Shown piece after piece: positions 1 to 12,700 of a DNA stretch of 64,000 nucleotides. The DNA is taken from NCBI GenBank assembly GCA_011317545.1, contig WUJK01000012.1:385001-449000 (forward strand), in the 5' to 3' direction. Every line of letters starts with the position of its first letter. Position 1 is the stretch's first letter. Position numbers and translations under genes: made by a program. Under the pieces are notes generated by a model. It was given only the letters and a program-made list of their open reading frames with translations, made no database searches and was not told the DNA's origin. Origin of the DNA: Coniella vitis (lineage: Eukaryota; Ascomycota; Sordariomycetes; Diaporthales; Schizoparmaceae).

Positions 1-1252
1 TGAGGGAGGGAGAGGGGGGGAAAACAAAACGTTGGGTGAACCATAGACTTGGATTCTTTTTTTTTTTTTATTTCATCTTCTTCGTGGCCTCAGTTCAGGC
101 CGGGTAGGGGCGTCCTGTGTCTTATTTTATTTTATTTTTCACTTTTATTTTTCACTTTTATTTTTCACTTTTATCTTTCTTCTTTTTTTCTTTTCTTCTC
201 TCTTGGTGGGAGAGGAGGAAAGGAAAGACGGGGGATATGAGAAGAAGGGGGGGGCGATAACAGGTGTTTTAGACCATTGTATTCAGTCTTTCAAGACTCT
301 GAGATACCCCGGAACTGCGAGGGATTATCATATCCCCCGATCCTGTCTACGGCTTTTGTCGTGCAATTAGTTTATATATATATGTATATGTATATATATT
401 CATATATATATTTATAAAAAGAATACCAGCTCTTTTTTTCCTTTTTCTTCATTTCTTTTCTCCTTTTTTTCGGTTCCAACTTGCAAAATTCACTCACGTC
501 GTGGAACAGTCGTTTCTCAATCACATATACATATATATACATGTTCGCTTCGATCAACAAATCCCCCTTGTATATCACCGTTAACTTAAGTAAAGAGGGA
601 AAAAAAAAAAACAGTCTGCTCGAACAAGCCTCATCAGGCCTCCTTCGGTTAAAGCCAACAGACTCCCCTCCCTGCTAAGAAAACAGCTAGCCCCCCCCCC
701 TCCTGTTTTGTCTTTCTTTCTTTTTCTTCTCTCTTCAGTTCGGTCGTTCTCCCGAGGATGATATATGTGTAATATACATGCGGTTGGGTCTACAACAACA
801 ACACAAACTCCGACAGGCAAAAAAAAAAAAGGTATCAGTCAAGACAAAGAGAGGCATTAGATCTGCAGGCAACGAACGATTTAGACACTGGTGAGCAAAA
901 GATGGTTGTTTATTTATATACTTACCTGCCAGGTAGCATTCAACATTCAACTTTCAAAAAGAGTAGAGCCCCCAAAAAACAAGAAGCAAGAATAGAACGA
1001 CCAAAGGGGCAATATCAAGACACTACATTCATCACGCCAGCGTGTACCATGTCCGCCAATCCCATGTTCGTAAAAGAATGCTCCTCGTCATCACATTGAA
1101 CTCAACATGAATTCAATTCAAGGATACATTCTACAATCCATCCCCACCACGCACAACGGTGCCTTGCCCAGTTCTCCAAGTTACCCTGAGCCCCCGAATG
1201 ACTGACTGACTGACTGGCTAAATCTCTTCTAAACTTACTACCGCAACAACCT
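1..1252. other. Low-complexity intergenic sequence at window start
   Basis: No gene is supported here. The stretch is rich in homopolymers and pyrimidine runs (T-tracts near 57-70 and 185-205), TA dinucleotide repeats near 372-412 and 524-541, and several G or C runs. Short open frames are all low complexity. It holds the 3' side of the minus-strand transporter gene that ends at 1253. Confidence 0.6.
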
Positions 1253-2970
1253 TCAAACACCCCCTCCAACCCCCGCCTCGCGATCCATCTTCTCCTTCTC
1301 CCTCTTGGCCCGGTTAATCTTCTTGCTCAGCGCCACGGGATTCGCCCCAGGTGTCTCAAAAATCGTGTCAATCTCCTCGAGCGACAGTTTACTCGTCTCG
1401 GGAAACACAAAATACGCCGCAATCAGCTGCAACGTGTTATACACAATGTACACGACCCAGATCTTGTACCCTACCTTCTGAATGCCCACCGAAATGCCAT
1501 AGTTTTGCACCACGCCCGCGGCACCCTGCACCATATTGTAGAAGCCCATGCCACGCGCGCGAAGCGGCGTGGAGAGGATCTCGACGGGGTAGAGGTTGTG
1601 CATGGTGGCGATGAGGGAGGCAGAACACATTTGGTAGATAAAGACCCACACGATGGTGAGCACCGCGGTGGCCTGCGTCTCGTGCAGCGAGTATTGCCAG
1701 CTGGTGATGGTCACGAGGGTCTGCGTGACGATGAAGGTGGTGAGGCCCGCGATGATGAGCGTGCGGCGGCGGAACACGTCCACGAGGAAGGAGCCGATGA
1801 ATTCAAAGACAAAGTACGTGCAGGTCGAGCCGAGGTTGATGCCCAGCTGGGGGAGATCACCCGTGATGCCAATGGTGTCGAGCGCAGGCGAGAGGTAGTA
1901 CGAGATGATGGCGCCGCCGTTCCACTGCTGGAACACCGAGTAGAGCACGAGGACGAACGTGCGGTAGCGCACAGCCTTGGAAAAGAAGTCGCGGAAGTCA
2001 TAGGCGGAGCGCACGCCCGACCGGCTCGATTCGATGGATTCTTCCATTTGTTGGAGGACGAGCGGCACAATGGGGGCGTTGGCGTCGTTGTCTGTCGTCA
2101 TGTACTTGGCCACCACGCGGCGCGCTTCCTCTCGCCTGCCCTTGAGGATGAGGTACCGCGGAGACTCTGGGCACCACCAGTAGATTGTGATGCAGGTGAG
2201 CAAGGGGAAGAAGGCCTCAAAGATGAGGGGTACGCGCCACTGGTAGTTGCTCTCCCACTTGGCGAAGCCGACCATGGCGCCGCTGATGATCAAGGAGCCT
2301 ACCTGGAACCAGGTGCCAAAGAAGCCAACCAGACGGCCGCGGAGGTGCAAGGGGGCCACCTCGGCCATGTACTGCGGTGCGGATGCCATGGAGCTGCCAA
2401 AGCCAAGCAGGAACCGGCCGACCATGAGACAGGGCAGGTTGGGTGCGAGACCCTGGACAAGGGCAGCTATCACGACAATGGCGTTGCCCAGGAAGTTGAT
2501 GCCTCTGCGCCCAATGACATCTCCGAGTCCGAGGAAAGGAGCTCCGACAAATGTGCCAATCGTCATGAGTCCGTTGATTGTCCCGATGATGACGCCCGAG
2601 TTGGGAAAGCCAAAGTAGTCGTGGAATCTATCGTACGAGTTGATTCCAGAAATGACACCCCAGTCGACACCATATCTGACATGTGCAATCGTCAGCCATC
2701 GTCACTGGAGTGCACCAGTACTGTTGAAATCAAGTTGGAGAAAACTCACCCGGCCATGTTGAATCCCATCACCAAAGTGATCAAGACAATGTAGAATCCA
2801 GTCCGGGAGTGCATGTCGAGACAGTCTTGAGATATGCGCATCAGATCCTCGTCGGATATGCGGGTGATGACCACCTCATCAACGGTGACACCCTGCTTCT
2901 CTGCTTCGCGCACATCTTGGTCGTGGATGTTGACGCCCGCCTTGCTCGTCGAGTCCACCCGAGTCGCCAT
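1253..2970 (-). CDS. MFS sugar/oligosaccharide transporter (lactose-permease type)
   Basis: A 12-helix major facilitator of the sugar porter family, expected in the plasma membrane, importing a sugar or small oligosaccharide by proton symport. Two exons: 2970-2750 and 2675-1253, joined across a 74-nt intron with donor GTGAGT; together 547 residues, normal for the family. The start is the ATG at 2970. Upstream in-frame codons are rejected because they precede a typical hydrophilic N-terminus. Visible family motifs are GRR at 129-131, PESPRYL at 243-249, QQWNGG at 323-328 (sugar-binding helix 7) and PETSKLSLEEID at about 499-510. The substrate cannot be read from sequence. The divergent GH95 fucosidase neighbour suggests a fucosylated oligosaccharide, which is inference. 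A C-terminal Gly/Val tail ends the protein. Confidence 0.93.
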
Positions 2971-3847
2971 CTTGAGCGCACAACCTGGCTTGGCGAGACC
3001 CAAAGCCGAGGGACAATATCGAAAACTGCTCGTCAGAAGCCCAAGTTGCAGAACGACCAAAAGAGTTACGGCTCGGGTAGCATTGCGAGGCGGAGGACTG
3101 GCATATATACAACGCTACAATCGACATCAGTCCCAGACTCCCGGGTTCCCAGACCCTGTGACCAGCAACATCGAGTCTAGATTTCCCAAGCGCTGCTGCA
3201 AGAGGTCGCAAGAGGTGAAGTGGCGGCATGTTCCTCCTCTTGCGTGCCCTGCGCGCGCAGTTGATATCCAGGTAGGATCCAACGCCAGTCAAGAGGAGGA
3301 CGGACCACGTTCAGACCGCCCCCTCCCCCCGGGCCGCATGCAGGGCACCAGGCCCCGGTTAGCAGATCCGAGAAGCATCGTCTTGTCTCTTTCCTTTTGG
3401 ACATGGTAGGCGCCGCCATCACGATTGGACAGCTTTGGCAGCCGCATTCCCAAAACCCATCTCATGATCTGTGGGGTATCTGGAGGAGGATGGGCGACTG
3501 CGGAGCGGTTTCCCCACAAGCTGCGTACAGATCGCTGGGGTCGGGTTATTCCATCCACTCACCGACCCTTGAGGCTGACCAACGATGTCTTGGCCCGCCG
3601 ATAGACGAGCAGAGGCAAATGCGGGGCAAGCGTGCTCGTTGCACATGTCTGTGCTGTCAGAACACGACTATACATAGTATGTCCGAGGTCCAACCACGCA
3701 GCTATGTCTGTCTGCAGCCGTTGATTCGCACGAGACTTATTTCAGGGCAACCTGGCTCTTGCGGAATTGCGGTGCGAAATTCCCGACGGCTATTTGCTTC
3801 CTTGTTAGCTGTTTGGCCCCAAACCCAGCAGCGTGGTGCAAGCCAGC
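2971..3847. promoter_or_regulatory. Bidirectional promoter between transporter and GH95 gene
   Basis: This 877-nt spacer lies between two divergent start codons. It contains a cluster of matches to SYGGRG, the consensus bound by the fungal carbon-catabolite repressor CreA/CRE-1: CCCCGG at 3327-3332 and 3353-3358 (reverse strand), GTGGGG at 3471-3476, CTGGAG at 3480-3485, CCCCAC at 3512-3517 (reverse) and CTGGGG at 3535-3540. The motif is short and degenerate, so repression by glucose is a hypothesis, although the density within about 210 nt fits it. No gene is seen inside the spacer. Confidence 0.5.
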
Positions 3848-6178
3848 ATGGATCCGCATCTTTTCCAAACGCTGGCTGCAAGCCAGTCGTGTCACCTGTT
3901 CTATGACAAGCCCTCGACAGAATGGGCGCAAGCCCTCCCGGTGGGCAATGGCCGCCTGGGTGCCATGGTGCACGGCCGGACTGGCACAGAGCTTGTCCAA
4001 TTGAACGAGGACTCGGTGTGGTATGGCGGACGTCAAGACCGCACACCAAGGGATGCCTTGCGACATCTTGCCCAACTGCGGCAGCTGATTCGGGACGGAC
4101 GGCACGCCGAAGCAGAGGAATTGGTTCGCACTGCATTCTTTGCGTCGCCTTCAAGCATGCGGCACTATGAGCCGCTGGGAAGCTTGACCATCGAATTCAA
4201 TCACGACCATGCCGTCAATTACTCGAGGGTCTTGGATCTGTCGCAGTCAGTAAGCACGACCAAGTATGGCTTTCAAAACCCCGTCGGGAACTTTGTCACT
4301 GTCAAACGAGACGTGCTCGCGAGCTTTCCCGACCAAGTCGTGGTGATGAGAATCGAAGCAAGTCGCAACATCCGTTTCATTGTACGACTGAACCGGGTGA
4401 GCGAGATAGAGTGGGAGACAAATGAGTTTCTTGACGTCCTCCATGCGTCAGGCAATCGTATCGTGCTGCAAGCTACTCCGGGAGGCAGGGATAGCAACAG
4501 GCTAGCCCTGGCTTTGGGCATTCGCTGCGACGATGGTGGCTCTGTGGAGGCTGTTGGCAATTGTCTCGTGGTAAATACAGCAGTGTGCACGATTGCCATG
4601 GGCGCTCAGACAACGTACCGAACAAGCAATCCTGAAGAGTCTGCCGTCCAAGACGTTGAAAAGGCCCTCCAACGCAGCTGGAGTGACCTTTTGGCGAGAC
4701 ATGTGGCCGACTATCGCTCTCTGTTTGGGCGCGTCCACCTGCACATGTGGCCCAGCAACTCTCACCTCCCCACAAATGAACGCATCAGGAATCAGCGCGA
4801 CCCCGGGCTCGTCGCACTGTACCACAACTTCGGACGATACTTGCTGATTTCATGTAGCCGACAAGGCTACAAAGCCCTGCCTGCCAATCTCCAAGGCATC
4901 TGGAGCCCATCCTTTGCCCCAGCCTGGGGTGCGAAATACACAATCAACATCAACCTTCAAATGAACTACTGGCCTGTGACGGCTAGCAACCTCGTCGAGT
5001 GCGCCATGCCGTTGGTGGACCTGCTGGAGCAAATGGCGGACCGAGGGCGCGAGACGGCACAGGTCATGTACGGCTGCAAAGGGTGGTGTGCACACCACAA
5101 CACCGACATATGGGCTGACACCAACCCACAGGACCGTTGGATGCCGGCAAGCCTATGGCCGCTTGGTGGTGCATGGATCTGTCTTGATATGATGAAGCTG
5201 GTAAGGGAGCGGTACGACCGGGCCCTTCATGAGCGTCTGGCCCCTATACTGGAAGGCTGCGTCGAGTTTCTGCTCGACTTTCTCATCCCATCTCAATGCG
5301 GCAAATATCTTGTGACAAACCCTTCGGTCTCGCCCGAGAATACATTTGTCTCTGAAGGCAAGACCGGCATTCTGTGTGAAGGGTCAACCATCGACATGAG
5401 CATTGTGGATATGGTGTTTGAATATTTCCTCTGGACAGCCAACAAGCTGTACAATGGCAAGCACGCGCTGTTGGATAAGGTTGAGAGTGCACGGCTTCCA
5501 CAAGTGCAAATCAACGAGCGAGGCCTGATTCAAGAATGGGGGTTGAACGACTATGACGAGTACGAACCGGGTCACCGACACGTCTCGCACCTGTTTGGCG
5601 TGTACCCGGGGAACACGATACGCTCTTCTGAGCAGCTGGACGCAGCAAAGAGAGTGCTTGCCAGGCGGGCCGAGCATGGAGGAGGCCATACCGGATGGAG
5701 TCGGGCCTGGCTGTTGGCTCTGCATGCTCGCTTAAGGGACGGTGAGGGCTGCGGCAAGCACATGGACCTGTTGCTGCGGGAGTCGACGCTCCCAAACATG
5801 CTCGACAACCACCCACCCTTCCAGATTGACGGCAACTTTGGCGGTTGCGCCGGGGTTCTCGAGTGTCTGGCACGACGCTGGGAGCCGGCCCTGTACGAAG
5901 CAGGCGTGACGTTGCTCCCAGCCTGTCCCAAAGAATGGTCGTGCGGCAGGCTGACAGGGTTCCACGTGCGCAACGGCTGGACCGTCTCGTTTGTGTGGGA
6001 AGACGGCGAGATTCTGGACCCCGTGGTGGTCACCAACACGCGGCTGAGTGAAGAATCGACGACACTGGCCGTCAAGTTTCCCGATGGCAGGACAGCATCA
6101 GTCCGCGGACCAGGCGAGCACCAAGTGGCCTATTTCAATGCGTCTTTGCGAGATGGAGCTTGCGGCGATACCAGGTGA
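3848..6178 (+). CDS. GH95 alpha-L-fucosidase, cytosolic
   Basis: A glycoside hydrolase of family GH95, which removes terminal alpha-1,2-linked L-fucose (some members act on alpha-L-galactose) by an inverting mechanism. It is a single exon of 776 residues. The chosen start is ATG 3848 in good context (agcATGg); the frame is open a few codons upstream, but only through GTG codons. Active-site motifs fit the bifidobacterial AfcA prototype: the Asn pair in INLQMNYW (N367, N369), the general acid Glu in SPENT (E497) and the Asp in FQIDGNFG (D661). The N-terminal beta-domain carries the usual PVGNGRLGAM and LNEDSVWYGG signatures. There is no signal peptide, so the enzyme should act inside the cell on imported substrate. 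It is divergent from the MFS transporter. Confidence 0.94.
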   Translation: MDPHLFQTLAASQSCHLFYDKPSTEWAQALPVGNGRLGAMVHGRTGTELVQLNEDSVWYGGRQDRTPRDALRHLAQLRQLIRDGRHAEAEELVRTAFFASPSSMRHYEPLGSLTIEFNHDHAVNYSRVLDLSQSVSTTKYGFQNPVGNFVTVKRDVLASFPDQVVVMRIEASRNIRFIVRLNRVSEIEWETNEFLDVLHASGNRIVLQATPGGRDSNRLALALGIRCDDGGSVEAVGNCLVVNTAVCTIAMGAQTTYRTSNPEESAVQDVEKALQRSWSDLLARHVADYRSLFGRVHLHMWPSNSHLPTNERIRNQRDPGLVALYHNFGRYLLISCSRQGYKALPANLQGIWSPSFAPAWGAKYTININLQMNYWPVTASNLVECAMPLVDLLEQMADRGRETAQVMYGCKGWCAHHNTDIWADTNPQDRWMPASLWPLGGAWICLDMMKLVRERYDRALHERLAPILEGCVEFLLDFLIPSQCGKYLVTNPSVSPENTFVSEGKTGILCEGSTIDMSIVDMVFEYFLWTANKLYNGKHALLDKVESARLPQVQINERGLIQEWGLNDYDEYEPGHRHVSHLFGVYPGNTIRSSEQLDAAKRVLARRAEHGGGHTGWSRAWLLALHARLRDGEGCGKHMDLLLRESTLPNMLDNHPPFQIDGNFGGCAGVLECLARRWEPALYEAGVTLLPACPKEWSCGRLTGFHVRNGWTVSFVWEDGEILDPVVVTNTRLSEESTTLAVKFPDGRTASVRGPGEHQVAYFNASLRDGACGDTR

Positions 6179-7776
6179 AGCTTTTGGTGGGCCTGTGGAC
6201 GCCATCTCCTGGCTAGTTGCAATCCAAAAGTGAGGCTGACGATGGTGGATATGGACAGGCAACGGTCGCTGTCCTGGTGGTTTGAAACACACACATTTGC
6301 GTTTTGCTGCAAAGAAGTCGGCTTTTGGTTTTGTGCTTCCCGATGGTCAAAGCGACGACCCTAGCTATTGCCGTTGTAGGATGCAAATCCATCGTTTCGG
6401 CCAGTTCGTGATGAGCTTCGTGGGGCTTTGCATCTTCTCTTGCGGTGTTTGGAGTAGCATGATAAAAGGCCAAAAGGCTTCCACAGTCACATGCCTGAAC
6501 TGGGAGCATGTTGCATAAAGGACGCAGGGAAGCAGCATGCTGATGAGACCCAGTGGCAGAAGGCGGCAGAATGCGGTGAGGTGTAGAAGCAGGTACTATG
6601 CACGTACAGCCACTGGCCACCGCTGTCCATTGGCTGTCCTTGAAATTAGGTAAGCATAGAAAGCTCCTTGTCAGCGGCAGTAGCGCTGCAGATGCAGGGC
6701 AAGCACGGGGGCCCGGTACGGGGCGAGCATCAGTGACTAGCCGCATGTAGCTTAGCGTTCTGGGTCTGCGTGTTCAGTGCTTGCAGTGACTGAATCCCTG
6801 AGCTTACAGTGGCTGCAGCCATGCTGCAGCAGGCTCACAGTGCCTGAACGAGCTTGACAAGCCTAGAATAACATCGCCAGCAGCCCAGATCTAGAGTTTC
6901 TACAGCGGGAAACGCTTGGACGCCTTTTACCCCAGGCTCTCGTCATTCATTTCTTGTCTGCTACCAAGAACACAACGACCGCCGTTCTATCCTTTGCATC
7001 ATCCATCCTGCCCTCTTAGCAACCTCCAACCCCCTTCACCGTGACCCGACACCGGCCCAGGCCCAGGCCCAGCGATAGTCCTGTCCATGGCTACAGCCGA
7101 AAACTAATCCTTCGCTCAGTTGGCAGTGGCCGATCAGAACCAGCCAAGCAGTCAAGCAGCCAGCCAGTCAGTCAAACGGCGCATGCGGCAATTGAACGCC
7201 ACAGCACATACGCAAAAGCAAAGGCCAGCAGCCCGTACATAGTGTACAGACAGAATCCCCAGTGCGAGCCCCAGCCCCAGCCCCAGCCCCTGCGTGCGTC
7301 GTTGCAGGCTGCGCAGTGCGACGAGCCCAAAGCCGCGACGTCCAGTCACTTCTCTTGGTAGGCTGCGCCCAACCTCCTGACGAAACAAGGCCACTCCATC
7401 TCTTCAGATGACCTGGATGCTGATTGCCTCGTCCCGCCCACAGCCCCAGCCCTCTGCGCTGCTTTGCATTCTCGTACGCCGCCTCAGCCCAGTCCGCTCT
7501 CGCTCTCGCTCGCCCGCCTGAGTCGAACTGCCCCCCCACTCCGCCGTCAAATCCTCTGTCGCTGTCGAGGTTCCGCTGCAACGCATCTGCGCTCGCTCGT
7601 GCCCCCTTTTCCTTTCACTGCATTCGGGCTCGAATGCGCGCATCGCGACTACGCACTCCAGTTTCACCGTCGCGCCGCTTGCCCAGCAGCATTCACATGC
7701 GGCGCCATCCAGAGTGACGATCCCGTCACCGCCTATTCATCGCGTCCGTGCTTCATTTCGAGTTCTGACCGTCGCC
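6179..7776. other. Intergenic spacer and probable nudE 5' leader
   Basis: No gene is supported. From about 7,020 the plus strand becomes pyrimidine-rich with CT-rich stretches, typical of a fungal core promoter and 5' leader ahead of the ATG at 7777. A short direct repeat of CCCAGG/CCAGCC hexamers lies near 7056-7070 and 7269-7290. Confidence 0.5.
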
Positions 7777-9707
7777 ATGTCTATCTCCGACGTCCCTTCG
7801 TCACCGCTCCGCGGCGACATGTCCCTCGAAGATCAGGTTGGCTGGTACAAGTCGCAGTACGAGCAGCTCGAAACAGAACTCGCTGAATTTAGGGTCTCGA
7901 GCCAGGAGCTTGAAGCTGAGCTGGAAAAGGATCTCGAGGCCGCAGAGCGCAGGGAAAACGCCCTGCGCGGCAAGGTAGATGGCCTCAAATACGAAGTGGA
8001 TGAATGGAAGGTGTGCATAGCCCCTCGACCAGACAAACCCTTACCCGCAGTGGCTGACTCTCTCACGTCTCTCTACAGCGGAAATACAAAGAGTCCAAGA
8101 ACGAGGCCAATGCTGCCCAAAACACGCTCGAGAAGGAAATCACAACGTTGAGGGACACAAACAGGACATTGCAGCACAGGCTGCGCGATATTGAGGTCGC
8201 AAACGATGATTTCGAGCGGCAGGCACGACACACTCACTCTTCGCTGGAGGATCTCGAGATGAAGTACAACACTGCTATCGAAAAGGCAGTCATGTTGGAG
8301 GAAGAGATCAAGATTGGCGAGAACGAGAGAGAAAACCTGCGAATTGAAACTCAACGACTGCGACAAGAACTGTCTGACCTCAAGATTGAGGCTGAGATCC
8401 TGCAAGACAAGCTCAAGAAACAAGCGCCCCGACACATGTCAACCGTGTCAACCGACCTGTCGATACCAGGAAGCCCCACCTTCGATAGCAGCGTCAGGTC
8501 CGGTGCCAGCTCGCCGCTCATTGCCACGCCTCCAGAGTCTGCATCTTTGCCGCCGGCGAAATTGCTTACAAGCGAGCCACCGTCCCCTCCCATGTCGGAT
8601 GCTTCAGCGCCCGCAGTGCTTCCAAAAGCCAGAGTGCCACCCATCAAGACACCAGTTCCTGGATCCAAGCCGCGACGGTCAAGGCTGCCTTCTATGGATA
8701 CCAGCGTCACAACAAGACCAAGACTATCCTCCAATGCATCTTCCCGCCCGCCGACCCGCTCAGCCACCAATTCAACCATTCGCCCGCCGCCAGCAACTCG
8801 ATCGAGCACCTCACGTCCCCCACAATCGCGCAACCCTTCGAACAAGGGTCTTAGTCAATCTACCTCCTTGTCCCATATTCGTTCTCTCACAGCCCAAATG
8901 CAACGTCTGGAAGCACGGGTGCAGTCTGCCCGCTCCAAACTACCCGCTCCCGCTCCTGCTACGACGCCTCCTCGCGTGTCTCCCCGGCCAAGCGTTGTGG
9001 GCAGCACCAACAGTTTTACCGCCAGAACACGCAGAAGGGGGGCGGGATCAGTGTCGTCTGTCTCGACCAACGCCACGACACCAGAGGAAATGACGACTCT
9101 GTCGCTTGGGTTGAGTAGGAGCAGCACGACCAACAACAGACACGTCCCTCGCTTGAGCAACGCAGGCGTCAACAGAATGGTCAACGGACCTCTGCCTAAC
9201 CGCGGCCCTACGGACTCGGCATCAGAGGTCAGTCGGCCAAGCAGCCGAGCAAGCACATCTAGCTGGGCCCGACCAGTAAGCCGAGCGGATGGCCGGTACG
9301 ACTCGTTGATCGCTCCGCCGCGACCGGGTAGCCGAGCGGGCGGCGCAGCATACACACCTCTGGGAAGGCCTATCAGCCGAGCAAGCTTTAGCAGCAGCTT
9401 TCACGGCCACACGATGAGCTACAGCACTGCCGAAGAGGAGGAACCCGAGGAACGGGAAAGGATCTATACGACACCAAGCAAAACACCCAACAGAAGCCCC
9501 AGCAAGACGCCCGGTCGGCGCAACACCTACAGTCGGCAAGAGGGCGGATTAGGCATTCCGGTGCCATCTGGGATACCAACGCCAGGCTCACGACGAACAA
9601 GCATTGCCAGTGTCTCGACGGATACTCAGCTTAGGAGGCCAAGCATCAGCACGAGGCTAACCAAGAAACCCTCTATGCAATTTGGCGATTTGGGCGAAAC
9701 ATATTGA
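7777..9707 (+). CDS. nudE: NudE/RO11-type nuclear distribution protein
   Basis: Homologue of NudE (Aspergillus) / RO11 (Neurospora) and of animal NDE1/NDEL1, coiled-coil adaptors that connect LIS1/NudF to cytoplasmic dynein for nuclear migration. Two exons: 7777-8010 and 8079-9707, with a 68-nt intron in phase 0 (donor GTGTGC, acceptor CTCTACAG), giving 620 residues. The N-terminus [20 protein letters not shown] leads into a long heptad-rich coiled coil (about residues 20-190), including the family signatures [32 protein letters not shown] and [19 protein letters not shown]. The C-terminal two thirds is Ser/Pro/Thr/Arg-rich and probably disordered, with repeated [14 protein letters not shown] and SRRTS-like patches that are plausible kinase or microtubule-binding sites. 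An in-frame ATG at 7819 could be an alternative start. Confidence 0.92.
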
Positions 9708-12700
9708 ACGGACAAGGATGACCCTAATGAGAGAAGACGACAGCATTCGACGAGGGAGCACATGATCCAATACTGCTTGCCCCCTCCCCCCTTTCCCCCA
9801 AGAAAAAGAGTTGATTGGCTGCGATACAGCCTTCCCACGACTGCAGCTCTTTTTGCACATATTAACCGAATTTTCCATTTGTCAACATACCCTTTTTCGT
9901 TTCATTTCTTCCTTTTGTTTTGAACATGGTTTTACATCATTGGCATGGCGTCGAGGTGTTGCAATCGGCGTACTGGGGGTACTCTTCCATGCAGCAAGAG
10001 GCGCCTCAGTGCAGACATATATCACATGCGGCGGTAGATTGCAACGGGCTGATTTCCGTAAAGGTGGGACCGCGCTTTGGTTCGTTTTTTAGCCTTTGAT
10101 ACTGTTAAGAGTAGGCAAGTTTAGAGCCCCGCCTGGAGTTGTTTTCGACATATCACAGTGTCGGGTTAGCAAAGAAGCAGGTTTACTGATGCCCTATTGC
10201 GCTTTTTTTCCGGAGGGAAGCAATGAGTGACTGGGTGCTTTAGGGAAACGCAACCCGGTAACGGCGCGGGACGGATCAAGACTAGACTCGTGACTATTCG
10301 GGGCGGAACGGAAGAAAAGAGGGATCGCCAGTCTATATGGCGCTGGAGGCCTGATATGGTCAAAAGGAAACCCAGCCAAGAAGGCCCGTGGAACAGCGAA
10401 TAGAAGCGGAGGAGGGCGAATATCTGATCTTTTTTATTATTTATTCGTGTATGAAATGGTTTAGAGAAGCTCAATATACCCTGTAGATACTAATCTGTTC
10501 AAGAGCGGAAAAGCAGACAGACGTCTGGGGATGTTTGTAGATGTGCCGTTTCTTGTCGTATCTTGCTTTTGTGCCTTGGTGGTATGAATGAGCCAAGTCG
10601 TCTGTGTTTTTCTTTCCACTGAGGTGTACGAGCCGAGTGCCTTTGGCAGTTTCAGTGCACTTCGTAGAGCAATAGGTTGATTATTTTTTTATAAGCTGAA
10701 AGATAGACACCTGCTCTCTTTAAGCCATCGTGCCAATCTCATGTCCAGTCATCCACATCCGCCGGCTTGTATGGTTGCTTGACTTGTACAGACCCTCCCG
10801 TCTTTTCTTTTCTTTTTTTTTTTTTTTTTTTTTTTTCCCTCATTGATGGCCCCTTGAGTGATTGCAAAGAGAGAAAGAGAGAGAAAGAGAGAGAGGAGAG
10901 AGAGAGAGAAGCTTAACGACGGCATTTAGCCAACGAAATCCCGATACACGGCTGTGAAAACTTCGAAACGTCCGTAGAGAATGAAAGGAGTCCCGATATC
11001 CGTGAAAATCGGGCCTTTTAGAAGTATGTAAGCTAGCTAGGTGGTGCTTATATTGATATTCACTTACCCCCCCAAAAGATATCATCAAACTCTGGAGGGC
11101 ATGTAGAGGGAGCACCGAAAGAGGAGAAAGACGAAGTAAAAGCCTGTTTTACCTGCCTGCCTTTTTAGGCAACTGATTCGGGGGAGGGGGAAAAAGAAAT
11201 ATGGAAAAGGGGAACTGGGAAGGTTTGACTGTCACAGCAGGTATTTCTGCATGTACTATAGTATTTAATGGGAGGGGGTGCGAGGCTGAAACTGGCGGGA
11301 TGTCTTTTTTCTTTTCTTTTTTTTTTTTCCTTCTTTCTCGCGATCGTGTACGGCTGGCTCGTGGAAAAGTATGATGGGAATCGGGAAGAATATATACAGT
11401 AACAGGCGGGACTTGTTATTAGCCCCCGGACGAGTTGAGATCGATCAGTCTTTGTTATATCGTAGTATTTGGCGGTGGGTATCAAAGTTGAATGGACTTC
11501 ACTTCCAATTTCCCGCACGCTTTGTACACAAGATCCGTAGGCTGTGAGTTGGCGAAAACGAGAAAGATTGGAATTACAATTATGTAGCATGGCCTGTACT
11601 ATGTTACATTGTTTGACTGAACGGGGCAAACCCACCACCAAAAAGCTTACCACCAAAACCTTCTTCCTCATCAATCTTTCCCTGGCTTGATCAAGAGCAT
11701 AACAAGCAAGTAACGTAAGCATGGGGTTTTCTGGTGGTGCCCTGGTTCCCCACATGTGGTGCAACGCCCGATCGGGACTCGAAGGGGGAAACGGGAGGGC
11801 CGAGAGGGCCGAGAGGTTTTGCAAGTACATGGTATCCCTTGTAGTTGTTCCTGTCATTCTCACCTTAAAAGAAGCTGATATAGTACAGAGTAGTGGTATG
11901 GACGACTGCTTAGTGGTAAGAAAGAAGTAAACCAGCTTGATAAAAGTCGAGAAGAGGGTATGAATGGTAAAGTGAAAGGAAGACGGACGGTAAGTAGTTG
12001 ATAGTACAGCGATTTTTTGTTCAAGCTTGCGGTGAGTATGAAAAGGACTTGACGAGGCCCAGCAAAAGCAGAGACTCGGCGAAATTGATGAAGATAAAAG
12101 TAAAGACACGACAAGAGGAGACTGACTGGACACACTGATACGCCAGCCCACCGACCGATCGCACGATCGACCGACCGGCCGAATGGCTGAGCGCACGGCT
12201 GACCGATCAGCGCCGTTAGGTGCAACAACAGGACAGGACTGAGACGGGATGGAACGGAATGAGAACCTAGCCTTTGCGACTTACAGATCTGGAAAGGTTG
12301 CTGTCTATAGTTACTAAGCTAGTCGGGGCCTTTTACCTTGCCCTGCTCCTGCCTGCTTCCCACTGCCAGCTCAGCCCAGCCCGCCAGACAGCCCGCCAGA
12401 CAGCCCTGTTATTCAAACTAGCCTCTGTTGATTCGGACGACTGAGCTGGCAGTTTGGGGATCTGAGGTTAGGAAGCGGCTGTCCTGACAGCAGTTGTTTT
12501 ATGGAATGCTGGCCGCTACCGTGACACTTCTAGATCGGAAGAGCGCCAGCCGCGTGGATGTGGGGAGGACGGGTATCATGTGACTAGGCAAGGCTGAGCG
12601 AGCGGCCCGTGCAAAAGCGCAACAGTATCCCAGTGTCAAGCGCGCAAGACTGGGCGGGTTGAGTTCTTTTCAATTTGCATCACAATCCAAGGTATGAGAC

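Noticed and set aside
1505..2794. 429-codon plus-strand frame opposite the MFS transporter
   Set aside because: It is antisense to a clear transporter, His/Glu/Arg-rich and without family resemblance.
3833..3847. Upstream GTG start for the GH95 gene
   Set aside because: Nuclear fungal genes rarely use GTG; the ATG at 3848 is in good context and keeps the whole conserved domain.
11165..12196. 343-codon minus-strand frame in the gene-poor gap
   Set aside because: It opens on a non-ATG codon, is Ser/Phe/Thr-rich from pyrimidine tracts, and shows no domain or splice logic.
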